Shown here one piece after another: positions 33,920 to 44,813 of a stretch of 64,000 nucleotides of DNA; the stretch's first letter is position 1; every line of letters begins with the position of its first letter. Origin of the DNA: Rhizobacter sp964253025 (lineage in GTDB: Bacteria > Pseudomonadota > Gammaproteobacteria > Burkholderiales > Burkholderiaceae_C); contig NZ_CAXUQC020000001.1 of the NCBI RefSeq assembly GCF_964253025.1, forward strand, positions 2,232,001 to 2,296,000, written 5' to 3'. The position numbers and the translations under genes were made by a program. Under the pieces are notes generated by a model. That model saw nothing but the letters and a program-made list of their open reading frames with translations, was not told the origin of the DNA and did not search any database.

Positions 33920-35593
33920 TCAGTTGCCCCAGCCGGACAGCACGTCGGGCGCCTTGCCTTCGATGGCCCGGCCGCCGCCCTGCGAGGCGCTCGCGGCCGG
34001 ACGCACCAGCACCGTGGGGAAGCTCACCGGCAAGGTTTGCGGGAAGTCGCGGCTGTAGTGCAGGCCGCGGCTTTCGTGGCGCATGAGCGCCGACCGCACG
34101 ATCAGTTCGGCGCAGTCCACGAGGTTGCGCAGCTCGAGCAAGTCGCGGCTGACACGGAAGTTGGCGTAGTAGTCCTGGATCTCGCTGCGCAGCAGCAGGA
34201 TGCGGTGCAGCGCCCGCTCCAGGCGCTTGGTCGTGCGCACGATGCCGACGTAGTTCCACATCAGCAGGCGCAGCTCGTCCCAGTTGTGGGCGATGACCAC
34301 CTGTTCGTCGGCGTTCTCGACCTTGCTCTCGTCCCACGCGGGCAGCACCGGATGCGGGCCCGTGCGGCGCGAGAGGATGTCCTCGGCGCAGGTGCGCCCG
34401 AACACCACGCACTCCAGCAGCGAGTTGCTGGCCAGGCGGTTGGCACCGTGCAGCCCGGTGTAGGTGGTCTCGCCCACCGCGTAAAGCCCCGGCAGGTCGG
34501 TGCGCCCGAGCAGGTCGGTGACCACCCCGCCGCAGGTGTAGTGGGCCGCAGGCACCACCGGGATCGGCTGGCGGGCGATGTCGATGCCGAGCTGCAGGCA
34601 GCGGGCATGGATGGTGGGAAAGTGCTCCTTGAGGAAGGCTTCACCCAGGTGGGTCGCGTCGAGCAGCACGTAGTCGACGCCGTGCTTCTTCATCTCGAAG
34701 TCGATGGCCCGGGCCACGATGTCCCGCGGCGCCAGTTCGCCCCGCTCGTCATGCTCCGGCATGAAGCGCGTGCCGTCGGGCAGCAGCAGTCGCCCGCCCT
34801 CCCCGCGCAGCGCCTCGGTGATGAGGAAGCTGCGCTCCTGCGGGTGGTACAGGCAGGTCGGGTGGAACTGGATGAATTCCATGTTGCCCACCCGGCAGCC
34901 GGCCCGCCAGGCCATGGCGATGCCGTCGCCCGTGGAGGTCTCGGGGTTCGTGGTGTAGCGGTACACCTTGCCGGCACCACCGGTGGCCATCACCACGGCC
35001 GAGGCGGGCAGTGTCTCCACCCGCTGCGCATCGATGTCCAGCGCGTAGATGCCGTAGCACCGGGCCGGCTCGTCACGCTTGAGATGGCGTGACGTGATGA
35101 CGTCGAGCGCCATCCAGCGTTCGAGCAAGCGGATGTTGGGATGGCGGCCCACTTCGTCGAGCAGCACGTCGTGGATAGCCTTGCCGGTGGCATCGGCAGC
35201 GTGGGCGATGCGGCGCACCGCGTGGCCGCCTTCGCGGGTGAGGTGCAGGCCGAGCGGCCCTTCCGGGTCGGGTGAGAACGGCACGCCCCGCTCGACCAGC
35301 CACGCGATCACGTCCGCGCTGTGCTGGGCGATGAAGCGGGCGGTGTGCTCGTCGACGAGGCCGGCCCCTGCATCCTGCGTGTCGCGCACATGGGACTCGA
35401 TGCTGTCGTCGGTGCCGAGCACACCCACGATGCCGCCCTGGGCCCAGGCGGTGGCCGCTTCGTCGAGGCCACGCTTGGCCAGCACGACCACCGGACGGTG
35501 CTCGGCGAGGTGCAGCGCGACGGTCAAGCCGGCCAGCCCCGCGCCGACGATCACCACGGGAAGGGCAGACGACTCGGCTTCGATGGAGGACAT
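33920..35593 (-). CDS. nadB: L-aspartate oxidase
   Basis: FAD enzyme that oxidises L-aspartate to iminoaspartate, the first step of NAD synthesis. The 557-aa product has the dinucleotide fold VVIVGAGLAGLTVAL (about 13-27), ATAWAQGGIVG, the substrate loop HPTCLYHPQERSFLITEAL, and the C-terminal helical part RDLLELRNLVDCAELI. The start MSSIEAE at 35593 is chosen because the flavin-binding strand begins soon after. The upstream open frame has no homology. nadB converges with nadA-nadC and is divergent from paralogue B, with 207 bp between starts. Confidence 0.96.
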   Translation of the reverse strand: MSSIEAESSALPVVIVGAGLAGLTVALHLAEHRPVVVLAKRGLDEAATAWAQGGIVGVLGTDDSIESHVRDTQDAGAGLVDEHTARFIAQHSADVIAWLVERGVPFSPDPEGPLGLHLTREGGHAVRRIAHAADATGKAIHDVLLDEVGRHPNIRLLERWMALDVITSRHLKRDEPARCYGIYALDIDAQRVETLPASAVVMATGGAGKVYRYTTNPETSTGDGIAMAWRAGCRVGNMEFIQFHPTCLYHPQERSFLITEALRGEGGRLLLPDGTRFMPEHDERGELAPRDIVARAIDFEMKKHGVDYVLLDATHLGEAFLKEHFPTIHARCLQLGIDIARQPIPVVPAAHYTCGGVVTDLLGRTDLPGLYAVGETTYTGLHGANRLASNSLLECVVFGRTCAEDILSRRTGPHPVLPAWDESKVENADEQVVIAHNWDELRLLMWNYVGIVRTTKRLERALHRILLLRSEIQDYYANFRVSRDLLELRNLVDCAELIVRSALMRHESRGLHYSRDFPQTLPVSFPTVLVRPAASASQGGGRAIEGKAPDVLSGWGN

Positions 35594-35800
35594 GACAGGG
35601 AAGCCGCCGTCGCAGCCGCTTCGGGAGTTCTGGGAGACCGCGATTCTATCGAGGCATGGCTCCCGTGACAGCACGATGTCGCTTCGCCGCGTTCGCATCG
35701 CCGGCGCCGGCCGCCAAAACGGCTCGTCACATTCAGAAACAATCGGCGATACTTCGGGCAACGGGCCCCGGAGTGCCCGACTCCCGGAGGGATCCCCCGC

Positions 35801-37057
35801 ATGACCGCCATCTCCATGAGGCCCGTTCGCGCCTCGTCCACATCCGGCATGCCCGGCAAGGACGCACCCGATGACTGGGGTTCGACGCGCTCGGAGACGG
35901 TGGCGCCCACGCAGTTCGCCCGTGACGAGAACGACTACCTCGCCGGCCCGAAGGACGTCGGACAGATCGGCCGCCACGTGGCCGGCGACCAGCACGAGCT
36001 GTTCGTGTCATGCGACCCGGCCGAGGCCGTCCAGCAGCAGCTCGAGCACCTGCGCCCCGAGTACATCGCGCTGCACGACCTGGGCACCGCGTCCACCCGC
36101 AAGCTCCTGGCCGGCGTGGCCGCCGCCAGCCAGCGCGCCCTGCAGAAACTGATGATCCGTCGCCAGGGCTTCGGTACCCCGCTGGCCACGCTGGAGTTCC
36201 TCGACCTGCCGACCGGCGACGGCCGGTCGCTTCGGGTGTACACCACCGAGGTGGATGCCGACACGGCGACCCGCCACCAGCTGTCGCGTGTGCTTCTTGC
36301 CTACAGCCGCCTGGGCGTGGTGATGGTGGGCGACCTGCCGGCCCACCTGCTGAAGTCGTCCCTGGAGCCGCTGCGCGACGCGATGATCGCCGGCCCGTGG
36401 CCGAACCGTGAGCTGTTGATGCTGCCGCTTGCCTCCGCGGCCACGCTGGCCCACGAGGCGCCGGCGCTGGCCAACGGCACGGGCGTTCAGGTGCGCACCA
36501 CCCCACAGGTGACACGGCCGGCGGATGCCTGGTCGTTCATCAGCGGCGCGTTCAACAAGCTGCGCGAACAGGCTGCGCCGGCCGCTGCGCCCGTCCAGCC
36601 GACGCCCGCGCCGGCACCGCCCGCGTCGTCGTCAAGCGCCCGCATGACGCCGATGCCGCCGCTTCGCCGTCAGGGCACGCCCGTGGTGGAGTCGACGCTC
36701 GGCCGCTATGTCCGCTTGCTGGCCGACCTGCCCGGGGTGGTCAGCTGCTGCGTGTTCGAGATCGCCGGAGGCCGCCCCCTGGTGCACGCCGGCGCGCGCC
36801 CCGGTCCCGAGGAGCTCGCCACGCAGGGTGCCTCGCTGCTGGCGGCACTGGGCGGCACGAGCCGTGCGCTCGGCTTCAGCCATGCCCTGCCGGAAGCGGC
36901 CATCACCGTGGGCAACCACCACCTCCTCCTGCGTGGCGTGCCCAAGCACCCGGGCGTCGCCCTGCATGCCGTGCTGGACATGCACCACGCCAATCCCACG
37001 CTGGCCCGCTTGCAGATCGGCCGCCACGACGCGCTCTTCGACGAACCCTCGTCCTGA
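35801..37057 (+). CDS. Unknown protein with C-terminal Roadblock/LC7-like domain (paralogue B)
   Basis: A 418-aa soluble protein with CGGAGG 10 nt before ATG 35801. Domain order matches paralogue A: an alpha/beta region (about 70-240, with LRVYTTEV, LGVVMVGDLPAHLL and LLMLPLASAATL), a Pro/Ala/Ser linker (about 255-290), then a Roadblock-like domain (about 297-410, DLPGVVSCCVFEIAGGRPL, HHLLLRGVPKHPGVALHAVLD, NPTLARLQIGRHDA). A and B align through both domains, so they derive from one gene. The linker is much longer here. It is divergent from nadB. Its function is unknown. Confidence 0.75.
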   Translation: MTAISMRPVRASSTSGMPGKDAPDDWGSTRSETVAPTQFARDENDYLAGPKDVGQIGRHVAGDQHELFVSCDPAEAVQQQLEHLRPEYIALHDLGTASTRKLLAGVAAASQRALQKLMIRRQGFGTPLATLEFLDLPTGDGRSLRVYTTEVDADTATRHQLSRVLLAYSRLGVVMVGDLPAHLLKSSLEPLRDAMIAGPWPNRELLMLPLASAATLAHEAPALANGTGVQVRTTPQVTRPADAWSFISGAFNKLREQAAPAAAPVQPTPAPAPPASSSSARMTPMPPLRRQGTPVVESTLGRYVRLLADLPGVVSCCVFEIAGGRPLVHAGARPGPEELATQGASLLAALGGTSRALGFSHALPEAAITVGNHHLLLRGVPKHPGVALHAVLDMHHANPTLARLQIGRHDALFDEPSS

Positions 37058-37097
37058 CCCGCGTCCGGCCTGCGGTCGCATCGACCGACGGGGCAAG

Positions 37098-37127
37098 AAA
37101 AAAAGCGCCGCCCTTGCGGGTCGGCGC
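37098..37127 (-). terminator. Intrinsic terminator of clpB
   Basis: On the minus strand GCGCCG-A-CCC-GCAA-GGG-CGGCGC (37127-37105) followed by seven T (37104-37098), 69 nt after the clpB stop. A strong terminator. Confidence 0.85.
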
Positions 37128-37195
37128 CGATCGGCATGACGGGCGGGCGGCATGCGCCGGCCGGGCCGGCGGAAGGCCGCACGCCGGCCTATCCC

Positions 37196-39790
<2,595 letters not shown>

Positions 39791-39815
39791 GTGAACAATC
39801 CTCCGATTGCGCATC

Positions 39816-39843
39816 ATGTGAGGAGAGCACTGGCCTTTTCAAG
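39816..39843 (-). promoter_or_regulatory. Heat-shock (sigma-32 type) promoter of clpB
   Basis: On the minus strand CTTGAAA (39843-39837), 13 nt, then CCTCACAT (39823-39816), close to the sigma-32 consensus CTTGAAA-N13-CCCCATAT. The -35 overlaps the stop codon of the upstream gene. Confidence 0.7.
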
Positions 39844-40321
39844 CCTCGGCGGGCAGGACCGCCGTCGTCTTTTCCAGGAAGCGTTGCGCCCGGTCAATTC
39901 CGGCGTGCGCCTCGATGGCGCGAGCCGCGATCTCGCACCAGGCCACCAGCGCCTCGCGGCTCTGCACCTCGGGGGCCAGCGCCCGCAGCGACTCGTCGCG
40001 CCCGCCCAGCATCAGGGTGACGAGGTCGAGCGCGTAGAGCTTCGCGCCGGCCAGTGACAAGGCGGCGGCCGGTTTCGTGACCCGCGCCGGCGGGGCCGCC
40101 GCGATGACCGTCGGCCAGGCGATCAGCCCGTCGGCCTGGAGCTCGCCGAAGACGCGGTCGTCCAGCCCCAGGCCCTGGGCGAGGTGCGCCAGTTCGGCGC
40201 CGCTGCGGCGGCCATCGACGGTGATGAGCAGCGCCCGACGGGCCCGGTCGAGCCGGGTGTCGCGGCGGGCGAGCCACTCGTGGGCGAGCGGAGTCTTGCG
40301 GGGCGACAGGTGGCGTTCCAT
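39839..40321 (-). CDS. Hypothetical protein, about 160 aa
   Basis: A conserved-looking cytoplasmic protein just upstream of clpB. Residues about 15-75 (RRDTRLDRARRALLITVDGR, then SGAELAHLAQGLGL, VFGELQADGLIAW) look like a small helical domain of the type that ends some regulators and gives a winged helix. The second half is Ala/Leu-rich helix with LVTLMLGGRDESLRAL and VAWCEIAARAIEA. I do not recognise a named family. ATG 40321 is preferred, but an in-frame ATG at 40378 is possible; neither has a strong binding site. Its end overlaps the clpB -35. It is probably co-transcribed with crcB. Confidence 0.6.
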   Translation of the reverse strand: MERHLSPRKTPLAHEWLARRDTRLDRARRALLITVDGRRSGAELAHLAQGLGLDDRVFGELQADGLIAWPTVIAAAPPARVTKPAAALSLAGAKLYALDLVTLMLGGRDESLRALAPEVQSREALVAWCEIAARAIEAHAGIDRAQRFLEKTTAVLPAEA

Positions 40322-40415
40322 CGTGTGCGGGGAAGGCGTGGAGCGGGCCAGTGTCCCGACCGGCGATGAACCTTCCATGACACCCGGAACGCCTCGGGCG
40401 CCGGGCGTGCAAAGC

Positions 40416-40817
40416 TCACGCGGCGGCGCCGAACAGCCCGCGTGCCGCCGCCGCACCGAAGGCCGCGCAGCCGAGGGCGCCCACGACATGGGCCGCGGTG
40501 TGCACGAGCGCCCATGGCCAGGCGCCTCGCTGGAGCAGACCGAGGGACTCGCCCGAGAAGGCGGAGAAGGTCGTCAACCCGCCGAGGAAGCCGGTGACCA
40601 GCAGGAGGCGCATCAGCTCGTTGGGCAGCCGTTCGAACGCCACCAGGGCCACGCCGATGAGCAGGCCGCCCACGCAATTGACGAGCAGCGTTCCGAGCGG
40701 CAGCGGCGCGTACGCGCTGTTCAGCCACACGCCCGCGCGCCAGCGCAGCACCGCACCGACCGCAGCGCCCGCGGCCACCGCAGCGCCCTGCAACCAGGCC
40801 TGCATCGAGCCGCTCAT
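40416..40817 (-). CDS. crcB: Fluoride ion channel CrcB/Fluc
   Basis: Small membrane protein that exports fluoride as a dual-topology dimer. The 133-aa product has four hydrophobic helices, with the conserved GAVLRW at the end of helix 1, GTLLVNCVGGLLIGV in helix 2 (the conserved Asn), and TGFLGGLTTFSAFSGE in helix 3 (the phenylalanine track and the central sodium site). ATG 40817 or 40805 could be the start. No fluoride-riboswitch motif is seen in the 61-bp gap upstream, where moaE ends. Confidence 0.92.
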   Translation of the reverse strand: MSGSMQAWLQGAAVAAGAAVGAVLRWRAGVWLNSAYAPLPLGTLLVNCVGGLLIGVALVAFERLPNELMRLLLVTGFLGGLTTFSAFSGESLGLLQRGAWPWALVHTAAHVVGALGCAAFGAAAARGLFGAAA

Positions 40818-40878
40818 GCGGCGCCCGCCATGGCCTGCGTACGGGACATCAGGTCGCGATCGCGCCCGCGCAAGGCAC

Positions 40879-41364
40879 TCATGGCGCCACGTTGCCGCTG
40901 TCGATGCCCCAGCGCGCCAGGGCCTCGTCGTCATGGCTGCGGGCGTCCACCCAGTGCGCACCTTCGGGCGTGTGCTCCTTCTTCCAGAAGGGCGCCTGCG
41001 TCTTGAGGTAGTCCATCAGGAATTCGCACGCCTGGAAAGCCTGGCCGCGGTGGGCGGAGCTGACCACGACGAGCACGATCTGGTCGCAGGCCCGCAGCGG
41101 ACCGACCCGGTGGATGACCCGGGCAGCGCGGATGTCGAAGCGCGCCATCGCCGCGTCGATCATGGCCTCGATGGCACGCTCGGTCATGCCCGGGTAGTGT
41201 TCGAGCTCCATCAGGGAGACGCCCCGGCCCTCGCTGCGGTCACGTACCGTGCCGACGAAGCTCACGACGGCACCGACGCCACCGTCTCCGGCACGCAGGG
41301 CGGACACCTCGGCGGCCAGGTCAAAGTCGGCGGTCTGGACGGAGACGCGTGCAGCGGCCGTCAT
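40879..41364 (-). CDS. moaE: Molybdopterin synthase catalytic subunit
   Basis: With MoaD it inserts two sulfurs into precursor Z to form molybdopterin. The 161-aa protein has FVGTVRDRSEGRGV, LEHYPGMTERAI, HRVGPLRACDQIV, SSAHRGQAFQAC and the catalytic lysine region PFWKKEHTPEG. It begins 4 nt after the moaD stop in the mobB-moeA-moaD-moaE unit. Confidence 0.96.
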   Translation of the reverse strand: MTAAARVSVQTADFDLAAEVSALRAGDGGVGAVVSFVGTVRDRSEGRGVSLMELEHYPGMTERAIEAMIDAAMARFDIRAARVIHRVGPLRACDQIVLVVVSSAHRGQAFQACEFLMDYLKTQAPFWKKEHTPEGAHWVDARSHDDEALARWGIDSGNVAP

Positions 41365-41368
41365 GGGA

Positions 41369-41620
41369 TCAGCCCCCTGTCACCGGCGGGAAGAACGCCA
41401 GCTCGGCGCCGTCCGTCACCACGGCATCGTCGCGGCACAGCGTCTGGTCCAGGGCGGCCCGCAGGGCGCGCTGGCCGTCGAGCGCCTGCGCATGCGCCGC
41501 ATCGCGGGCTTGCAGCCGCTGCCGCACTTCGGCGACGGTCAGGCCGTCCGGCAGCTCCAGCACTTCGCCGGGGCCGAGCGCCTCGCGCAGCGAGGCGAAG
41601 AACTTCAGGGTCACCTTCAT
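41369..41620 (-). CDS. moaD: Molybdopterin synthase sulfur-carrier subunit
   Basis: Ubiquitin-like 83-aa protein whose C-terminal Gly-Gly (PPVTGG) is thiocarboxylated and gives sulfur to precursor Z. It begins KVTLKFFASLREALG as expected. ATG 41620 is chosen because it overlaps the moeA stop as ATGA, although an in-frame start three codons earlier exists. It is followed at once by moaE. Confidence 0.95.
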   Translation of the reverse strand: MKVTLKFFASLREALGPGEVLELPDGLTVAEVRQRLQARDAAHAQALDGQRALRAALDQTLCRDDAVVTDGAELAFFPPVTGG

Positions 41621-42873
41621 GCGAGCCACTCCGAGAACGGCACATAGCGCACGAGATCGCCCCGTGCGATGGCCGTCTGCGATGGATTGTCCACCAGGCC
41701 GTCACCCCACACCGCCGAGGTGAGCACCCCGGACCCCTGGTTGGGGAAAAGGTCGAGCCCGCCCTGGGCGTTGCGACGCACGCGCAGGAACTCGCGGCGA
41801 CGGTCGCCGGGCCAGGCGAAATCGGCGCGCACCATCAGCGGCGCCGGCAATTCGGCGTCGGCGCCTTGCAGACGGCGCAGCACCACGCGAGCGGCCAGCA
41901 GGAAGGTGACGAAGCTCGAGACCGGGTTGCCCGGCAGGCCGATGAACCACACCGGTTGGTCGCCAGCCCCGCCCTGCCCTGCAGGCCGGCGCACGCTGCC
42001 GAACGCGAGCGGCTTGCCGGGCTTGATGGCGAGCTGCCAGAGGTCGAGCCCGCCCTCGGCGAGCAGTGCGGGTCGCAGGTGATCCTCCTCGCCATCGGAC
42101 ACGCCTCCGCTCGTGACGATGAGGTCGTGCCCCTCGGCCGCGCGTCGAAGCGCCTCGCGCGTGGCGTCCAGGCGGTCGGGCACGATGCCGAGGTCGGTGC
42201 ACTCCGCCCCCGCCGCTTCGAGCAGCGCGCGGAGGGTGAACCGGTTCGAGTTGTAGATGGCGCCGGGCTTCAGGGCCTCGCCGGGCATGGCCAGTTCGTC
42301 GCCGGTGGAGAACAGCGCCACCCGCGGCCGGCGCACCACGTCCAGCGTCGCGGCGCCCACCGAGGCAGCCAGGCCGAGCGCCTGCGGGGTCAGGCGCGTA
42401 CCGGCGGGAAGCACCACGCTGCCCCGGGCCACGTCCTCACCGCGCCGGCGAATCGCAAGCCCGGTCGAGGGCACGATCCCGATCTTCACACCCGCGTCGA
42501 CCGGCTCGCACTGCTCCTGCATCACGACGGCGTCTGCGCCGTCGGGCACGGGCGCACCCGTGAAGATGCGCGCCGCGCTGCCGGGGGCGAGCGTCGCCCC
42601 CACCTGCCCGGCGGCCACCCGCTGGCTCACCGGCAGCACCGTACCGGCCACACCCACGTCGGCCACACGCAGTGCATAGCCGTCCATGGCGCTGTTGTCA
42701 GCGGGCGGCACGTCGACCTGGGCCACCACGTCGCGTGCCAGCACACGGCCGAGGCCGTCGAAGGTGGACACGGTGTCGCTTCCTTCCAGCGGCGCGACGG
42801 CATCGCGCAGCCGGACCAGCGCCTCGTCAAGCGCCAGCAGCGGCGGACGGGAATTCGGGAGGGTTGTACTCAT
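41617..42873 (-). CDS. moeA: Molybdopterin molybdenumtransferase
   Basis: Inserts molybdate into adenylylated molybdopterin. The 418-aa protein has the MoeA domains in order, with VPPADNSAMDGYALR near 55, RIFTGAPVPDGADAVVMQEQ near 105, the MoCF-like domain TSGGVSDGEEDHLR near 260, GLPGNPVSSFVTF near 320 and the C-terminal domain IV. Its 5' end overlaps mobB by 47 nt and its 3' end overlaps moaD, so the genes are coupled. Confidence 0.95.
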   Translation of the reverse strand: MSTTLPNSRPPLLALDEALVRLRDAVAPLEGSDTVSTFDGLGRVLARDVVAQVDVPPADNSAMDGYALRVADVGVAGTVLPVSQRVAAGQVGATLAPGSAARIFTGAPVPDGADAVVMQEQCEPVDAGVKIGIVPSTGLAIRRRGEDVARGSVVLPAGTRLTPQALGLAASVGAATLDVVRRPRVALFSTGDELAMPGEALKPGAIYNSNRFTLRALLEAAGAECTDLGIVPDRLDATREALRRAAEGHDLIVTSGGVSDGEEDHLRPALLAEGGLDLWQLAIKPGKPLAFGSVRRPAGQGGAGDQPVWFIGLPGNPVSSFVTFLLAARVVLRRLQGADAELPAPLMVRADFAWPGDRRREFLRVRRNAQGGLDLFPNQGSGVLTSAVWGDGLVDNPSQTAIARGDLVRYVPFSEWLA

Positions 42874-43375
42874 AGCGTGCGGGGTCCGAAAGCAGGAAGG
42901 CCACCACGCCGGCCGCGTCGTCGAGCCGCAGGCGCGGCAGGCCGGTCGGCTCGGGCAATGCGCCCGGATCGTCCGTCGCCACGGCGACGATGAACGGGTC
43001 GACCGGGTACTGGACCGGGTGGCCGGTCACGCCACGCCAGACCTCCACCTTCGGCAGGTCGGCATGCTTGAAACCTTCGACGATCGCCCAGTCGCAGCCC
43101 GAGAGTTCGGCCAGCATCTGGTGGACGCCCGTCTCGGCCTGCACCTCGTACTCGCGCACGATGGCAAGGCGCCGGTCCGAGGCAATGATGGTCTCGAAGG
43201 CGCCGGCCTGGCGATGGCGCCAGGAATCCTTGCCGGGGTGGTCGATGTCGAAGCGATGGTGGGCGTGCTTGACGACCGACACGCGTGCCCCGGTCGCCTT
43301 GAGGGCCGGGATGACCTGCTCGATGAGCGTGGTCTTGCCCGAGCCGGAGTAGCCGCAGAAGCCGACGACCTTCAT
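42827..43375 (-). CDS. mobB: Molybdopterin-guanine dinucleotide adaptor protein MobB
   Basis: A 182-aa GTP-binding helper for MobA. Walker A is GYSGSGKTTL (about 8-17), followed by VKHAHHRFDIDHPGKDSWRH, and WAIVEGFKHADLPKVEVWR is the switch region. Its partner mobA is at 56361. The last 47 nt overlap moeA in another frame. It begins 21 nt after thrC on the same strand. Confidence 0.93.
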   Translation of the reverse strand: MKVVGFCGYSGSGKTTLIEQVIPALKATGARVSVVKHAHHRFDIDHPGKDSWRHRQAGAFETIIASDRRLAIVREYEVQAETGVHQMLAELSGCDWAIVEGFKHADLPKVEVWRGVTGHPVQYPVDPFIVAVATDDPGALPEPTGLPRLRLDDAAGVVAFLLSDPARYEYNPPEFPSAAAGA

Positions 43376-43396
43376 GCCCGGACGACCTGCAGCCGC

Positions 43397-44812
43397 TCAG
43401 GCATGGGTGGCGATGAACTGCTTCACCCGCTCCGCATCGGCCGGCATCGCCTCGAAGCGCTTGGGCAGCTGCTCGATGCCTTCCAGGGCGGCGGGACGTT
43501 CGGGTTGACGGCCCAGCGCTTCCACGATGGTGTCGGCGAACTTCACCGGCAGCGCCGTTTCGAGCACGATCATCGGCACCCCGGGCTCCTGGTACTCGGC
43601 GGCCACCTTCAGGCCGTCGGCCGTGTGGGTGTCGATCATCGTGCCGAAGCGCGTCCAGGTGTCGCGGATGGTGGCCAGGCGCTCCGCATGGGTGCTGAAG
43701 CCCGACTGGAAGCCATACCCGGCGATGCGCGCGAACTGCTCCGGCGTCACGGTGAAGTGGCCCTGCTGCTCCAGTTGCGTCTTGAAGAGGTCACGGGTCG
43801 CCGTGCCGTCCCGGCCCAGAAGGTCGAACACGAAGCGCTCGAAGTTCGAAGCCTTGGAGATGTCCATCGAGGGGCTCGAGGTCTCGAAGGTCTCGGCGCT
43901 GGCGCGCGGGCGGTAGGTGCCCGTGCGGAAGAACTCGTCGAGCACCCGGTTCTCGTTGGTGGCCAGCACCAGGTGCTTGATCGGCAGGCCCATCATGCGG
44001 GCAACGTGGCCGGCGCAGATGTTGCCGAAGTTGCCCGAGGGCACGGCGAAGCTCACCTGCTCGTCGTCGGAGGTCGTCGCCTGGAAGTAGCCGGCGAAGT
44101 AGTACACGACCTGGGCCAGCAGGCGTGCCCAGTTGATCGAGTTGACGGTGCCGATCTTGTGCTGGCGCTTGAAGGCCAGGTCGTTGGACACCGCCTTGAC
44201 GATGTCCTGGCAGTCGTCGAACACGCCCTGGATGGCGATGTTGTGAATGTTCGGGTCCTGCAGGCTGAACATCTGCGCCTGCTGGAACGGGCTCATGCGG
44301 CCGAGCGGCGACAGCATGAACACGTTCACGCCCTTCTTGCCGCGCATGGCGTACTCGGCCGCGCTGCCGGTGTCGCCCGAGGTGGCCCCGAGGATGTTGA
44401 GCGTCTCGCCACGGCGGCCCAGTTCGTACTCGAACAGGTTGCCGAGCAGCTGCATCGCCATGTCCTTGAACGCGAGCGTGGGGCCGTTGGACAAGGCCTC
44501 CAGGTGCAGCCCGGGCTCGAGCGTCTTCAGCGGCACGATGGCGTCGGTCCCGAACACCTCGCGGGTGTAGGTGCGGCGGGTGATCTCGCGCAGGTCATGG
44601 GCCGGGATGTCGTCGATGAAGCGCGACAGGATCTCGAAGGCGAGCTCCGGGTACGGCAACGCACGCCACTGGGCCAGCGTCGCCCGGCCGATCACCGGGT
44701 AGTGCGTGGGCAGGTACAGGCCGCCATCGGGCGCGAGGCCCTCGAGGAGGATGTCCGAGAAGCCGCGTGGCGCGGCGTCGGCCGCGGCAGCGCGCGTGCT
44801 GATGTACTTCAT
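43397..44812 (-). CDS. thrC: Threonine synthase
   Basis: PLP enzyme that turns O-phosphohomoserine into threonine. The 471-aa protein is of the long (gamma-proteobacterial/yeast-like) type. It starts MKYISTRA with GGLYLP, has the PLP lysine in TLAFKDMAM near 118, NILGATSGDTGSAAEYA near 150, and the phosphate-binding VPSGNFGNI near 255. It starts 1 nt after the hom stop, so it is tightly coupled to hom. Confidence 0.96.
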   Translation of the reverse strand: MKYISTRAAAADAAPRGFSDILLEGLAPDGGLYLPTHYPVIGRATLAQWRALPYPELAFEILSRFIDDIPAHDLREITRRTYTREVFGTDAIVPLKTLEPGLHLEALSNGPTLAFKDMAMQLLGNLFEYELGRRGETLNILGATSGDTGSAAEYAMRGKKGVNVFMLSPLGRMSPFQQAQMFSLQDPNIHNIAIQGVFDDCQDIVKAVSNDLAFKRQHKIGTVNSINWARLLAQVVYYFAGYFQATTSDDEQVSFAVPSGNFGNICAGHVARMMGLPIKHLVLATNENRVLDEFFRTGTYRPRASAETFETSSPSMDISKASNFERFVFDLLGRDGTATRDLFKTQLEQQGHFTVTPEQFARIAGYGFQSGFSTHAERLATIRDTWTRFGTMIDTHTADGLKVAAEYQEPGVPMIVLETALPVKFADTIVEALGRQPERPAALEGIEQLPKRFEAMPADAERVKQFIATHA

Positions 44813-44813
44813 G

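Noticed and set aside
40818..40878. Fluoride riboswitch before crcB
   Set aside because: The 61-bp gap has no crcB-motif pseudoknot pattern.
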